Source: Candidatus Leucobacter sulfamidivorax
GTDB lineage: Bacteria; Actinomycetota; Actinomycetes; Actinomycetales; Microbacteriaceae
Length of the DNA: 64,000 bases
Direction of reading: 5' to 3'
Assembly (NCBI GenBank): GCA_016771945.1
Contig: QZLF01000001.1
Location: 496,001-560,000 of the forward strand
Shown piece by piece: positions 41,725-49,281 of this stretch. Position numbers and translations under genes: made by a program. Numbering within the stretch: the first letter of the stretch is position 1; each line of letters opens with the position of its first letter. The notes beneath the pieces were generated by a model. It had not been told where the DNA came from. It searched no databases and saw only the letters and a program-made list of their open reading frames with translations.

Positions 41725-42309
41725 TCAGACGTCGTCCCCGGCGCTGGAATCCCCAATGCCAGAGTCCCCGACGCCCGAGTCCTCGACCTCCTGGGCCAGG
41801 CCGCGGAGCGTGCCGACCAGCCGGGTCCGCTCGGCCGCCGGAACCGAACGGGCCCACTCGATCTCCAGCCCGTGCAGGGCGATCATCGCCTCCCGCAGCA
41901 GTTCGAGACCGGCCGGCAGGATCGACACCAGCTTCGTGCGCCCGTCCGCCTCGACGTCGGGGCTGTTCACCTCGACCAGGCCGTCGCGGCGCAGCCCGCG
42001 CAGCAGGCTCGAGACGCTCGGCGCGGTGACCCGCGTCAGGCGCGCGATCTCCGAGGGCGTCGTCGGGCCGAGAGCGGCAAGGGTGCTGAGCACGTGCATG
42101 GCGGTGGAGGATCGGCCGAGCTCCCGGAACACCACCGCCTGCCGCTGCTTGATGAGCGTGGCCACCCGATTCACCGCCATCGACAGCAGCGCCGCGTCCA
42201 TCTCGGCGCCTGGCACCATGCGCTCCACGAGGCGCTCGTAGGCGTCCTGGTACTCCGATTCGGAGAGCTGCGCCGCGGCCGCGGGAGCGCGATGCGGGTC
42301 TGCGGGCAT
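41725..42309 (-). CDS. MarR-family regulator
   Basis: A 194-residue MarR-type protein: the winged helix region reads TPSEIARLTRVTAPSVSSLLRGLRRDGLVEV with the wing EADGRTKLV. The C terminus has a short repetitive acidic tail (DSGVGDSGIGDSSAGDD). It is divergent from the second MFS exporter, the usual arrangement for a MarR repressor of an efflux gene, although the exporter also carries regulon site G. TAGGCT on the minus strand at 42345-42340 is a likely -10 box. Confidence 0.87.
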   Translation of the reverse strand: MPADPHRAPAAAAQLSESEYQDAYERLVERMVPGAEMDAALLSMAVNRVATLIKQRQAVVFRELGRSSTAMHVLSTLAALGPTTPSEIARLTRVTAPSVSSLLRGLRRDGLVEVNSPDVEADGRTKLVSILPAGLELLREAMIALHGLEIEWARSVPAAERTRLVGTLRGLAQEVEDSGVGDSGIGDSSAGDDV

Positions 42310-42371
42310 CTCGACAACCTTTCGCCTGACGGTTCAGCCAGCCTAGTACGCGCCGGCCCCGCGGGCTTCCG

Positions 42372-42426
42372 CGATACCTGGCATGGAGGCGGAGGTGTGG
42401 GCGGCGCCCGGCGCGCTCGCCAGGAT
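42372..42426 (+). promoter_or_regulatory. Regulon site G and -10 box, second MFS gene
   Basis: CGATACCTGGCATGG (42372-42386) with CAGGAT at 42421-42426, 44.5 bp centre to centre. Confidence 0.6.
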
Positions 42427-42453
42427 GGATGGATGCGCCGAAGGAGGGCACAC

Positions 42454-43713
42454 GTGGAGCGAAGACGCGACGCGAAGGAGACCGAGACCGGAGCGGGGCT
42501 GTCCGCCGGCATGATCTCGGCGGTGATCGCCCTGACGCTGATGGGTCCGTTCACGAGCGACGGGCTGCTGCCGGCGCTGCCGGCGCTTGCCGCCGAGTTC
42601 GGGGCGAGCGCCGACCGGGTGCAGCTGACCATCACCGCGGCCACCTTCGGCGTCGCGATCGGGCAGTTGCTGCTCGGCACGCTGTCCGATGCGCGGGGCC
42701 GCCGGGGCCTGCTGCTCGTCGGCGGCGCCGGCATGGTGCTGGCCTCCGTGCTCGGCGCCGTGTCGACCTCGCTGTGGATGCTGATCCTCGCCTGCGGCCT
42801 GCTCGGCCTCACGAGCGCCGCCGGCCTCGCGCTCGGCCGCGCCGTGCTGGCCGACCGGCTCAGCGGCGGCATCCTCACCCGCGCCTACTCGCTCTGGGGC
42901 GCGGTGATCGGCGTCGCGCCGATGCTCGCGGCGGTCGGCGGCGCGCAGATCCTGACCTTCTCGGGCTGGCGCGCGATCTTCTGGGCCTTCGCCGCGCTCG
43001 CGCTCGCCACCCTGCTGCTGACGGTGCTCTGGCTGCCCGAGACGCTGCCGCCCGAGAGGCGGGTGCGCACCTCCTGGCGCACCTTCGGGCAGAGCCTCGC
43101 CGAGGTGTTCCGCTCGAGGGTCTTCGTCGCCTCCTCGTTCGTCGCCTGGCTGGGCTTCGCGGCGGTGTTCGCCTACACCTCGGCGTCGCCGTTCATCCTG
43201 CAGACGATGCTCGGCTTCAGCCCGACGGGGTTCTCGCTCGTGCTCGCGGCCGACGGCGCAGGGCTGATGATCGCGAGTGCGATCGCCGCCAAGCTCGCGA
43301 TCAGGTTCACCCCGGTGCGGCTCATGGCGATCGGCCTGTCGATCGCGTCGCTCGGCGCGCTCGCCGCCGTGTACGCGATCGCGTTCGACGCGGTGAACGC
43401 CGTCACGATGGTCACCTCGATGGTGCTCGTCGGCGGCAGCATGGGCTTCGTGTTCGGGGCCGCGACCTCGCTCGCGCTGCTCGATCTCGGCCGCATCGCC
43501 GGCACCGCGCTCGCCGTGATGGGCGCGCTGCAGTTCGTCTTCGCCGGCATCGCCGCGCCGCTCGTCGGCGTCGCGGGCGATCGCAGCGCGGTGCCGTACG
43601 CGATCGTGATCGCCGTGATCGTGGTCGGGTCGTGGATCTCCCTCGCCGCTGCGGCGCGGGTCAGCACCGGCCGATGGCAGGCATCCGCCCCAGCTGCGGC
43701 GGATGCCGGGTAG
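42454..43713 (+). CDS. MFS transporter (Bcr/CflA type), paralogue
   Basis: A 419-residue, about twelve-helix transporter with the Bcr/CflA blocks TSDGLLPALPALA and GTLSDARGRRGLL. GTG 42454 follows GGAGGG by five bases and lies after the -10 box; longer frames are shadow. It has the same length as, and clear similarity to, the MFS protein at 16770, so the two probably arose by duplication. Its last codons contain regulon site H of the next operon. Confidence 0.88.
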   Translation: MERRRDAKETETGAGLSAGMISAVIALTLMGPFTSDGLLPALPALAAEFGASADRVQLTITAATFGVAIGQLLLGTLSDARGRRGLLLVGGAGMVLASVLGAVSTSLWMLILACGLLGLTSAAGLALGRAVLADRLSGGILTRAYSLWGAVIGVAPMLAAVGGAQILTFSGWRAIFWAFAALALATLLLTVLWLPETLPPERRVRTSWRTFGQSLAEVFRSRVFVASSFVAWLGFAAVFAYTSASPFILQTMLGFSPTGFSLVLAADGAGLMIASAIAAKLAIRFTPVRLMAIGLSIASLGALAAVYAIAFDAVNAVTMVTSMVLVGGSMGFVFGAATSLALLDLGRIAGTALAVMGALQFVFAGIAAPLVGVAGDRSAVPYAIVIAVIVVGSWISLAAAARVSTGRWQASAPAAADAG

Positions 43714-43726
43714 GCAGGCGAGTATG
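43672..43726 (+). promoter_or_regulatory. Regulon site H and -10 box, cyclase/FAH operon
   Basis: CGATGGCAGGCATCC (43672-43686), inside the MFS coding end, with AGTATG at 43721-43726, 44.5 bp centre to centre. Confidence 0.6.
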
Positions 43727-43750
43727 GAGGCAGCGAGCGAAGGAGCCCCC

Positions 43751-44517
43751 ATGCGATTCATCGACCTGTCGATGCCCCTCGACGATGTCATCCCCGTCGA
43801 TCCGCCGTTCCTGCGGCCTCAGATCGAGTACAAGGATCACATCGGCGGGCTGCAGGACATGTACAAGATGTACGGGATCCTCCCCGAGCAGCTGCCGGAC
43901 GGGCAGGGGCTCGCGGCCGAGACCGTCACGATCACCACGCACGCGGGCACGCACGTCGACGCGCCCTGGCACTACCACCCGACCATGAACGGCGGTGAGA
44001 AGGCCTGGACGATCGACGAGGTGCCCTCGACTGGTTCTTCAGGCCCGGCGTGAAGCTCGATCTGCGCCACCTGCCGAGCGGGCACCTCGTCACCGCCGCC
44101 GATCTCGAGGTGGCGCTGCGGGGCAGCGGGCACGAGCTCCAGCCCTTCGACATCGTGCTCATGCACACGGTCGCCTCGGCCGCCTACGGCCGTGACGACT
44201 ACATCGACACCGGCATCGGCTTCGGCCGCGAGGCCACGCTCTTCCTCACCGACCGCGGCGTGCGTGTCGTCGGCACCGACGCCTGGGGCTGGGATCTGCC
44301 GGTGAGCGCGGGCCGCCGGCTGTTCGAGGAGACCGGCGATCCCTCGAACGTCTGGGAGGGGCACAAGGCGGGCGCCGATGTCGGCTACTGCCAGATCGAG
44401 AAGCTGCAGAACCTCGAGTCGCTGCCGAGCACCGGCTTCACCGTGGCCTGCTTCCCCGTGAAGGTGCGCGGCGCCTCGGCGGGCTGGACGCGCGCGGTCG
44501 CGCTCATCGAGGACTAG
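43751..44517 (+). pseudogene. Cyclase-family metal hydrolase, frameshifted
   Basis: The first frame gives MRFIDLSMPLDDVIPVDPPF and the metal-binding block THAGTHVDAPWHY of the cyclase (kynurenine-formamidase-like) family, then runs to a stop at 44053. The homologous remainder continues one frame over as LDWFFRPGVKLDLRHLPSGH to the end. The shift, near 44023-44030 at GTGCCCTCG, is explained by one missing base. Intact, it would have about 255 residues, a normal length. AAGGAG lies five bases before ATG 43751. Either recently broken or a sequence error. Confidence 0.82.
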
Positions 44518-44518
44518 A

Positions 44519-44534
44519 CCTCTTATATAAGAGG
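44519..44534 (+). promoter_or_regulatory. Perfect palindrome overlapping the FAH ribosome-binding site
   Basis: CCTCTTATATAAGAGG is a perfect 16-bp palindrome. Its right half is the Shine-Dalgarno (AAGAGGAG) of the gene at 44541. In mRNA the stem CCUCUU/AAGAGG would cover the ribosome site, allowing temperature- or coupling-dependent translation; as DNA it could be an operator. Confidence 0.5.
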
Positions 44535-44540
44535 AGCATC

Positions 44541-45518
44541 ATGCGCATCGCACGCTGGGAGATCGAGGGCAGGGTCGAGGAGGGCCTCGTGCACGAGGGC
44601 CGGCTCGTTCCCTTCTTCGAGGGCACGACCGTGGCCGGTCTCCTGGAGGCCGGCCTCGAGGCCGCCCTCGCCGCAGGCGAGCGGCTGCTCGCGGATCGGG
44701 GCGGATCGGAGCACGAGCTCGCCGCGGCCAGGCTGCTGGCGCCGCTGCAGCCGGCGTCGATCCGCGACTTCGTCGCCTTCGAGGAGCATGTCGAAGGCGT
44801 TGCGGTCTCGGTGGACGGCAAGGGCGGCGTCCCCGAGGCCTGGTACCGCTACCCGACCTTCTACTTCACGAACCCGCACTCGGTGCTCGGCCCCGACGAC
44901 ACCGTCACCCCGCCGCAGTGCGAGGCGCTCGACTTCGAGCTCGAGCTCGCGGCGGTCGTCGGGGCGCCGGCCCGCGACGGCTCCGACCTCACCCCGGCCG
45001 AGGGGGCGGCGGCGATCTTCGGCTACACGATCATGAACGACTGGTCGGCGCGCGACGTGCAGGCCCGCGAGATGCAGGTGCGCCTGGGCCCGGCGAAGGG
45101 CAAGGACTTCGGCACGGCGCTCGGGCCGTGGATCGTGACCGCCGACGAGTTCGCCGATCTCGTGGACGAGGAGGGATTCCTCCCGCTCGAGCTCGAGGCG
45201 AGGATCAACGGGGAGCGCATCGGGCACGACCTGCTCTCGAACATGGGCTGGCCGTTCGGGGAGCTCGTCGCCTACGCCTCGCGCAACACGCGGGTGGTGC
45301 CGGGCGACGTGCTCGGCTCGGGCACGGCGGGGAACGGGGGCTGCCTCGGCGAGCTCTGGGGCCGGAACGGCTCGCGCACGCCGCCGCCGCTCCGGGAGGG
45401 CGACACCGTGACCCTGCGCGTGGAACGCATCGGCGAGCTGCGCGGAACGGTGGGACCTGCGCGCGAGGTGCCCGAGATCCCGCCTGCCCGGAAGCGCAGC
45501 CGCGCACGGAGCAGGTAG
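44541..45518 (+). CDS. Fumarylacetoacetate hydrolase family protein
   Basis: A 325-residue FAH-fold protein with the metal ligands E133 and E135 (DFELELAAVVG) and D167 (MNDWSARDVQ). The family includes FAH, 2-keto-4-pentenoate hydratases and acylpyruvate hydrolases, which act on ring-cleavage products. It follows the broken cyclase gene by 23 bp in the operon under regulon site H. Substrate unknown; a homologue lies at 45930. Confidence 0.9.
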   Translation: MRIARWEIEGRVEEGLVHEGRLVPFFEGTTVAGLLEAGLEAALAAGERLLADRGGSEHELAAARLLAPLQPASIRDFVAFEEHVEGVAVSVDGKGGVPEAWYRYPTFYFTNPHSVLGPDDTVTPPQCEALDFELELAAVVGAPARDGSDLTPAEGAAAIFGYTIMNDWSARDVQAREMQVRLGPAKGKDFGTALGPWIVTADEFADLVDEEGFLPLELEARINGERIGHDLLSNMGWPFGELVAYASRNTRVVPGDVLGSGTAGNGGCLGELWGRNGSRTPPPLREGDTVTLRVERIGELRGTVGPAREVPEIPPARKRSRARSR

Positions 45519-45527
45519 CCGCCGCGG

Positions 45528-45582
45528 CGATGGTTGGCATCGCCCCGGCTCGGTGGCCGGTGCGCTCGTTTGGTCGTAGCGT
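45528..45582 (+). promoter_or_regulatory. Regulon site I and -10 box, ABM/FAH operon
   Basis: CGATGGTTGGCATCG (45528-45542), the closest match to the consensus dyad, with TAGCGT at 45577-45582, 44.5 bp centre to centre. Confidence 0.65.
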
Positions 45583-45634
45583 GAGGAACGCCGGGAGCAG
45601 ACCCGACGACGAAGTCCGAGAAAGGAACCCCCTG

Positions 45635-45928
45635 ATGGCTTTTGTGTGCAGCGCGACCTGGATCGCGAAGGACGGCGAGGCGGAGACCGTGCGCTCCGCC
45701 CTCGAACAGCTCTCGCCCGCCTCTCGGGAGGAGCCCGGCAACCTCTACTACCAGGCCCACCAGAACCCGGACGAGCCGAACGTCTTCCGCATCTTCGAGG
45801 TCTACACCGACGAGGCCGCCTTCAAGGCCCACGGCACCTACCCCCACTTCGAGAAGTGGGCGCTCGGTCAGGCGATCCCGGCCCTCGAGACGCGACAGCG
45901 CGACTTCTCCGAGACCCTGGACTTCTGA
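45635..45928 (+). CDS. Antibiotic biosynthesis monooxygenase (ABM) domain protein
   Basis: A 97-residue ferredoxin-like-fold protein of the ABM family: AKDGEAETVRSALEQLSPASREEPGNLYYQAHQ then RIFEVYTDEAAFKAH, PHFEKW. Members are cofactor-free monooxygenases for quinol-like substrates (YgiN, ActVA-Orf6) or simple ligand binders. AAAGGA lies eight bases before ATG 45635. It begins an operon with an FAH-family gene, one base after its stop. Confidence 0.85.
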   Translation: MAFVCSATWIAKDGEAETVRSALEQLSPASREEPGNLYYQAHQNPDEPNVFRIFEVYTDEAAFKAHGTYPHFEKWALGQAIPALETRQRDFSETLDF

Positions 45929-45929
45929 G

Positions 45930-46898
45930 ATGGCGCAGTATGCGCGCTTCGTCGGCCCGAACGGCATCGTCCATACCGGGCGGGTGCAGCACGGCAGACT
46001 GCAGGACATCCCGGGCGATCCCGAGATCCTCGACCTGCTGAACAGCCCCGAGGAGGTGCGCCGCGACATCGAGCTGCGCGCCGGGCGGCTGCAGAAGCTG
46101 CCGGTCGAGAACGCGACGCTCGCCGTGCCCGTGCAGCCGCGCGCGATGCGCGACTTCCTCGTCTTCGAGGCGCACATCGCGGGCATGAAGAAGACCGAGG
46201 GCGGCGACGGCAGCGTGCCGCCGCAGTGGTACGAGGCCCCGGCGTTCCTGTTCATGAACCCGTGGTCGGTGCTGCCGAGCGGCGCCGAGATCCCCATGCC
46301 GCCGTTCACGCAGAAGCTCGACTTCGAGCTCGAGGTCGCGATGATCGTGAAGCACACCGTGCGCGACGTGCCGATCGAGGAGGCCCACGAGCACATCGCC
46401 GGCTTCTGCCTGCTCAACGACTGGAGCGCGCGCGACATCCAGGGCAACGAGATGCGGGTGGGCCTCGGCCCGTCGAAGGGCAAGGACTTCGCCAACACGC
46501 TCGGGCCGTGGCTCACGACGCCCGACGAGCTTGAGCAGTACCGCGAGGGCGACCGCTATGCGCTTGAGATGTCGGTGGCGATCAACGGCGAGGTCGTCGG
46601 CACCGACAACCTGCGCAACATGTCGTGGTCGTTCGAGGAGATGCTCGTGCACGCCTCGCGCGACGCCTGGGTCGGCGCGGGCGACGTGCTGGCGACGGGC
46701 ACGGCGTCGCAGGGTGCGCTCTCGGAGCGCTGGGCGCGCGCCGGCGGCGAGCTCGTGATCCCGCCGCTCCAGGTGGGCGACGTCGTCACGATGACCGTGG
46801 AGGGCCTCGGCACGATCGAGAACCGCATCGGTCCGCAGCGGAGCCCGGGGCACACGGTCCCGCCGGCGAGACGGACGTACGGCCCCGACCGCCTGTGA
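45930..46898 (+). CDS. Fumarylacetoacetate hydrolase family protein, second copy
   Basis: A 322-residue FAH-fold protein with metal ligands at E133, E135 (DFELEVAMIV) and D164 (LNDWSARDIQ). It also carries the downstream block MRVGLGPSKGKDFANTLGPWL shared with the copy at 44541. Both likely act on ketonic or enolic ring-cleavage products such as acylpyruvates or hydroxymuconate derivatives. It begins immediately after the ABM stop codon. Confidence 0.9.
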   Translation: MAQYARFVGPNGIVHTGRVQHGRLQDIPGDPEILDLLNSPEEVRRDIELRAGRLQKLPVENATLAVPVQPRAMRDFLVFEAHIAGMKKTEGGDGSVPPQWYEAPAFLFMNPWSVLPSGAEIPMPPFTQKLDFELEVAMIVKHTVRDVPIEEAHEHIAGFCLLNDWSARDIQGNEMRVGLGPSKGKDFANTLGPWLTTPDELEQYREGDRYALEMSVAINGEVVGTDNLRNMSWSFEEMLVHASRDAWVGAGDVLATGTASQGALSERWARAGGELVIPPLQVGDVVTMTVEGLGTIENRIGPQRSPGHTVPPARRTYGPDRL

Positions 46899-46972
46899 CT
46901 CTCCGCGGTTCGGAGCGGGACGGAGGTCTCGATTATGCTGTGACTCACGCGCAGGGAAGCGGGGTCGTCGGC

Positions 46973-47905
46973 ATGGATGCACTGCGAGGCATGGACATCA
47001 ACCTCATCGTGGTGCTCGACGCCGTGCTCACGGAGCGCCATCTGAGCCGCGCCGGGGAGGTCATCGGGCTGACCCAGCCGGCCGTCAGCGGCTCGGTGGC
47101 GAAGCTGCGCAAGATCATCGGAGACCCCCTCCTGGTGCGCTCCGGCCGTACCTTCGAGCTCACCGAGCGCGCCCGGGAGCTGCAGCCGCTCGTGCGAGAG
47201 GCGCTCGACGAGGTCGGCCGCACCTTCGACCTGCGGCCCGCGTTCGATCCGCGCACCAGCGATCGTCAGTTCAGGATCGCCGCCTCCGACTACGCCCTCT
47301 CCGTCATGACCGCGCCGTTGCTCGAAGTGCTGGCGGAGGAGGCGCCGCTGGCGTCGGTGGAGTTCGACGCGCTCAACGACATCGACCCCGTCGATCTGCT
47401 GCGCAGGGACGTCGTTGTGGCCTCGGCGGGCCGGGGCGTTCCCGGCAAGCACCAGTCGCTGTTCTCGGACGCCTTCGTCTGCCTCGTGAGCCGCGACAAT
47501 CCGCGGCTCGAGAACGGGGCGCTGACGCTCGAGGATCTCTCGGAACTGCCGTACATCGACGTGAAGTTCACCGAGAGCGTGGTCATGCTCGCGAACGACG
47601 CCCTCGTCGCCGCGGGCGTCAACCCCCGCGTCGCGCTCACCGTGCCGGGATTCCTCCCGATCCCGTTCATGATCGAGAACACCGACATGTACGGCTTCGT
47701 GCCCAAGCGCATCGCCGAGCTCTACGCCGACCGCCTGGGCCTCGTCGTCGCCGAGACGCCGGTGCCGCAGCGTACCCTGGTCGAGGTCGTCTACTGGCAC
47801 CCGTCGAAGACCGATGATCCGGCGCTGCGCTGGCTGGTCGGGATCCTCCGGGAGACCGCCGAGCGGGTCGAGTTCCGTTCGGAGCCGGACGCCGAGCTCG
47901 TCTGA
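46973..47905 (+). CDS. LysR-type regulator
   Basis: A 310-residue LysR-family regulator of the same NodD/LinR-like subgroup as the one at 11496: helix-turn-helix HLSRAGEVIGLTQPAVSGSVAKLRK, then the effector domain beginning FDPRTSDRQFRIAASDYA. A TATGCT -10 box lies at 46934-46939, without a regulon site at the expected distance. It is transcribed in the same direction as the FAH genes. It is the second candidate for the regulon activator, or it controls a subset. Confidence 0.9.
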   Translation: MDALRGMDINLIVVLDAVLTERHLSRAGEVIGLTQPAVSGSVAKLRKIIGDPLLVRSGRTFELTERARELQPLVREALDEVGRTFDLRPAFDPRTSDRQFRIAASDYALSVMTAPLLEVLAEEAPLASVEFDALNDIDPVDLLRRDVVVASAGRGVPGKHQSLFSDAFVCLVSRDNPRLENGALTLEDLSELPYIDVKFTESVVMLANDALVAAGVNPRVALTVPGFLPIPFMIENTDMYGFVPKRIAELYADRLGLVVAETPVPQRTLVEVVYWHPSKTDDPALRWLVGILRETAERVEFRSEPDAELV

Positions 47906-47959
47906 GGCGCCGCTCTGCCGCTCATCTCGAAGCATCGAGACCAGGATCTGCGCACCGCC

Positions 47960-48262
47960 TCAGAGGATCCGCTCGGGAAAACCGACGGAGGCCTCGCGCA
48001 GCGGCGGTGCGACCGCGATCGCGGCCGCGCGCTCGGGATCCGCCGTGTAGACCTCCTCGGCGGCACGGAATGCGGCCTCGTCGCCGGGATGGGAGATCGC
48101 CCAGGTGAACGTCTCCGCCTCGCGATCGAGGTACGCCCACTCGATGGTGAAGCCGGCGCGCTCGCGCAGCGGCGGGATGCGCGGCAGCCACCACGCGAGG
48201 AACTCATCCGCCGTGCCCGGACCGAGCAGGTAGCGGCGCAGCATCAGCGTCCGCCGGCCCAT
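47960..48262 (-). CDS. Small ferredoxin-like-fold (NIPSNAP/EthD-type) protein
   Basis: A 100-residue protein starting MGRRTLMLRRYLLGPGTADEF with WWLPRIPPLRERAGF and a C-terminal EVYTADPERAAAIAVAPPL segment; the pattern resembles dimeric alpha-beta-barrel proteins of the NIPSNAP/EthD group, but the match is by eye. ATG 48262 overlaps the stop of the SDR gene by one base (TGATG), so it is made with the SDR. Confidence 0.6.
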   Translation of the reverse strand: MGRRTLMLRRYLLGPGTADEFLAWWLPRIPPLRERAGFTIEWAYLDREAETFTWAISHPGDEAAFRAAEEVYTADPERAAAIAVAPPLREASVGFPERIL

Positions 48263-49047
48263 CAGTCGCTCACGATCGTTCCGCCGTCGACGACGATGTT
48301 CTGCCCGGTCGTGAAGCCGCCCGCGGCCGACGCGAGGTAGAGCGCCGTGCCGGCCACGTGGGCGGGGTCGCCGAAACGGCGCATCGGGGTCTTCGCGAGC
48401 CTCGCCTCGCGGCCGGGCCCCTCGGTGATGGGCTTGGCGAACTCGGTCGCGATCACGCCGGGCGAGATCGCGTTCACCCGCACCCCCGAGGCGCCCCACT
48501 GCACGGCGAGGTTGCGGGCGAGCTGCGCGTTCGCGGCCTTCGTGATGCCGTAGAGCCCGATCCGCGAGTTGCCGCGCAGACCGGAGAGGCTCGACATCAC
48601 GATGAAGGATCCGCCGCCGCGCTCGGCCATCTGCGGGATGGTCAGGTTCGCCAGGTGCAGCACGCTGCGGACGTGGATGTCGAACATGCGGTCGAGCTGC
48701 TCGTCGGTGCTGCTCGTGTGCGGGCCCGTGTCGAGGGCGACGCCGGCGTTGCAGACCACCGTGTCGATGCGCCCGTGAGCGCGGAGCGTCGAGTCGACGA
48801 GGGAGCCGAGCTCCTCGTCCGAGGTCACGTCGCAGGCGCGGCCGTCCACCGGCAGGCCCGCCGCGGCGAGGTCGGCCGCGACCGCCTCCGGGCGCTCGGC
48901 GGCGAGCCCGCTCAGCACGGTGCGCGCACCCGCCGAGGCCAGCACACGGGCCGTCGCGAGCCCGAGGCCCGAGGTCGCCCCGGTGACGAGCGCGACGGTT
49001 CCCCGCAGCGAGAAGAGCTCGGCAGCCGATGGCATGGTCGCAGTCAT
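48262..49047 (-). CDS. SDR family oxidoreductase
   Basis: A 261-residue classical SDR: cofactor motif TGATSGLG, CNAG, serine in VMSSLSG, YGITK with the catalytic tyrosine and lysine, and C-terminal VDGGTIVSD. ATG 49047 is preceded at 7 nt by TAGCGT (49060-49055), so the message is probably leaderless, while regulon site J lies 43.5 bp further up. The longer frame upstream is therefore not used. It likely oxidises or reduces a pathway intermediate. Confidence 0.9.
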   Translation of the reverse strand: MTATMPSAAELFSLRGTVALVTGATSGLGLATARVLASAGARTVLSGLAAERPEAVAADLAAAGLPVDGRACDVTSDEELGSLVDSTLRAHGRIDTVVCNAGVALDTGPHTSSTDEQLDRMFDIHVRSVLHLANLTIPQMAERGGGSFIVMSSLSGLRGNSRIGLYGITKAANAQLARNLAVQWGASGVRVNAISPGVIATEFAKPITEGPGREARLAKTPMRRFGDPAHVAGTALYLASAAGGFTTGQNIVVDGGTIVSD

Positions 49048-49054
49048 GACGCCC

Positions 49055-49108
49055 ACGCTAGACCGCCGGCCGCATGCGGCATACCGCTCGGGGCGATGGC
49101 TGCCATTG
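49055..49108 (-). promoter_or_regulatory. Regulon site J and -10 box, SDR operon
   Basis: Minus strand CAATGGCAGCCATCG (49108-49094) then TAGCGT (49060-49055), 43.5 bp centre to centre. Confidence 0.6.
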
Positions 49109-49140
49109 CGGCGGCGCGAACCCGCGCCCATACGTGCTGT

Positions 49141-49195
49141 CGATGGCTGTCATTGACGCGCTGCGCTGGCGGACCGTCGTCGCGACGTCTTGGAT
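49141..49195 (+). promoter_or_regulatory. Regulon site K and -10 box, ribose-type ABC operon
   Basis: CGATGGCTGTCATTG (49141-49155) with TTGGAT at 49190-49195, 44.5 bp centre to centre. Sites J and K are 47 bp apart and serve the two divergent operons. Confidence 0.58.
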
Positions 49196-49281
49196 GGGAA
49201 CCATGGCCACCGAGTGGTGGCCGTGCGGCAGCGCAGCCGATAGGAACGCCGGGCTGCCGCCGAGGATCAGGAGGTAGTTCA

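Noticed and set aside
42343-43791. Minus-strand open frame of 482 codons opposite the MFS gene
   Set aside because: Composition is nearly all charged residues and it is antisense to a clear membrane protein.
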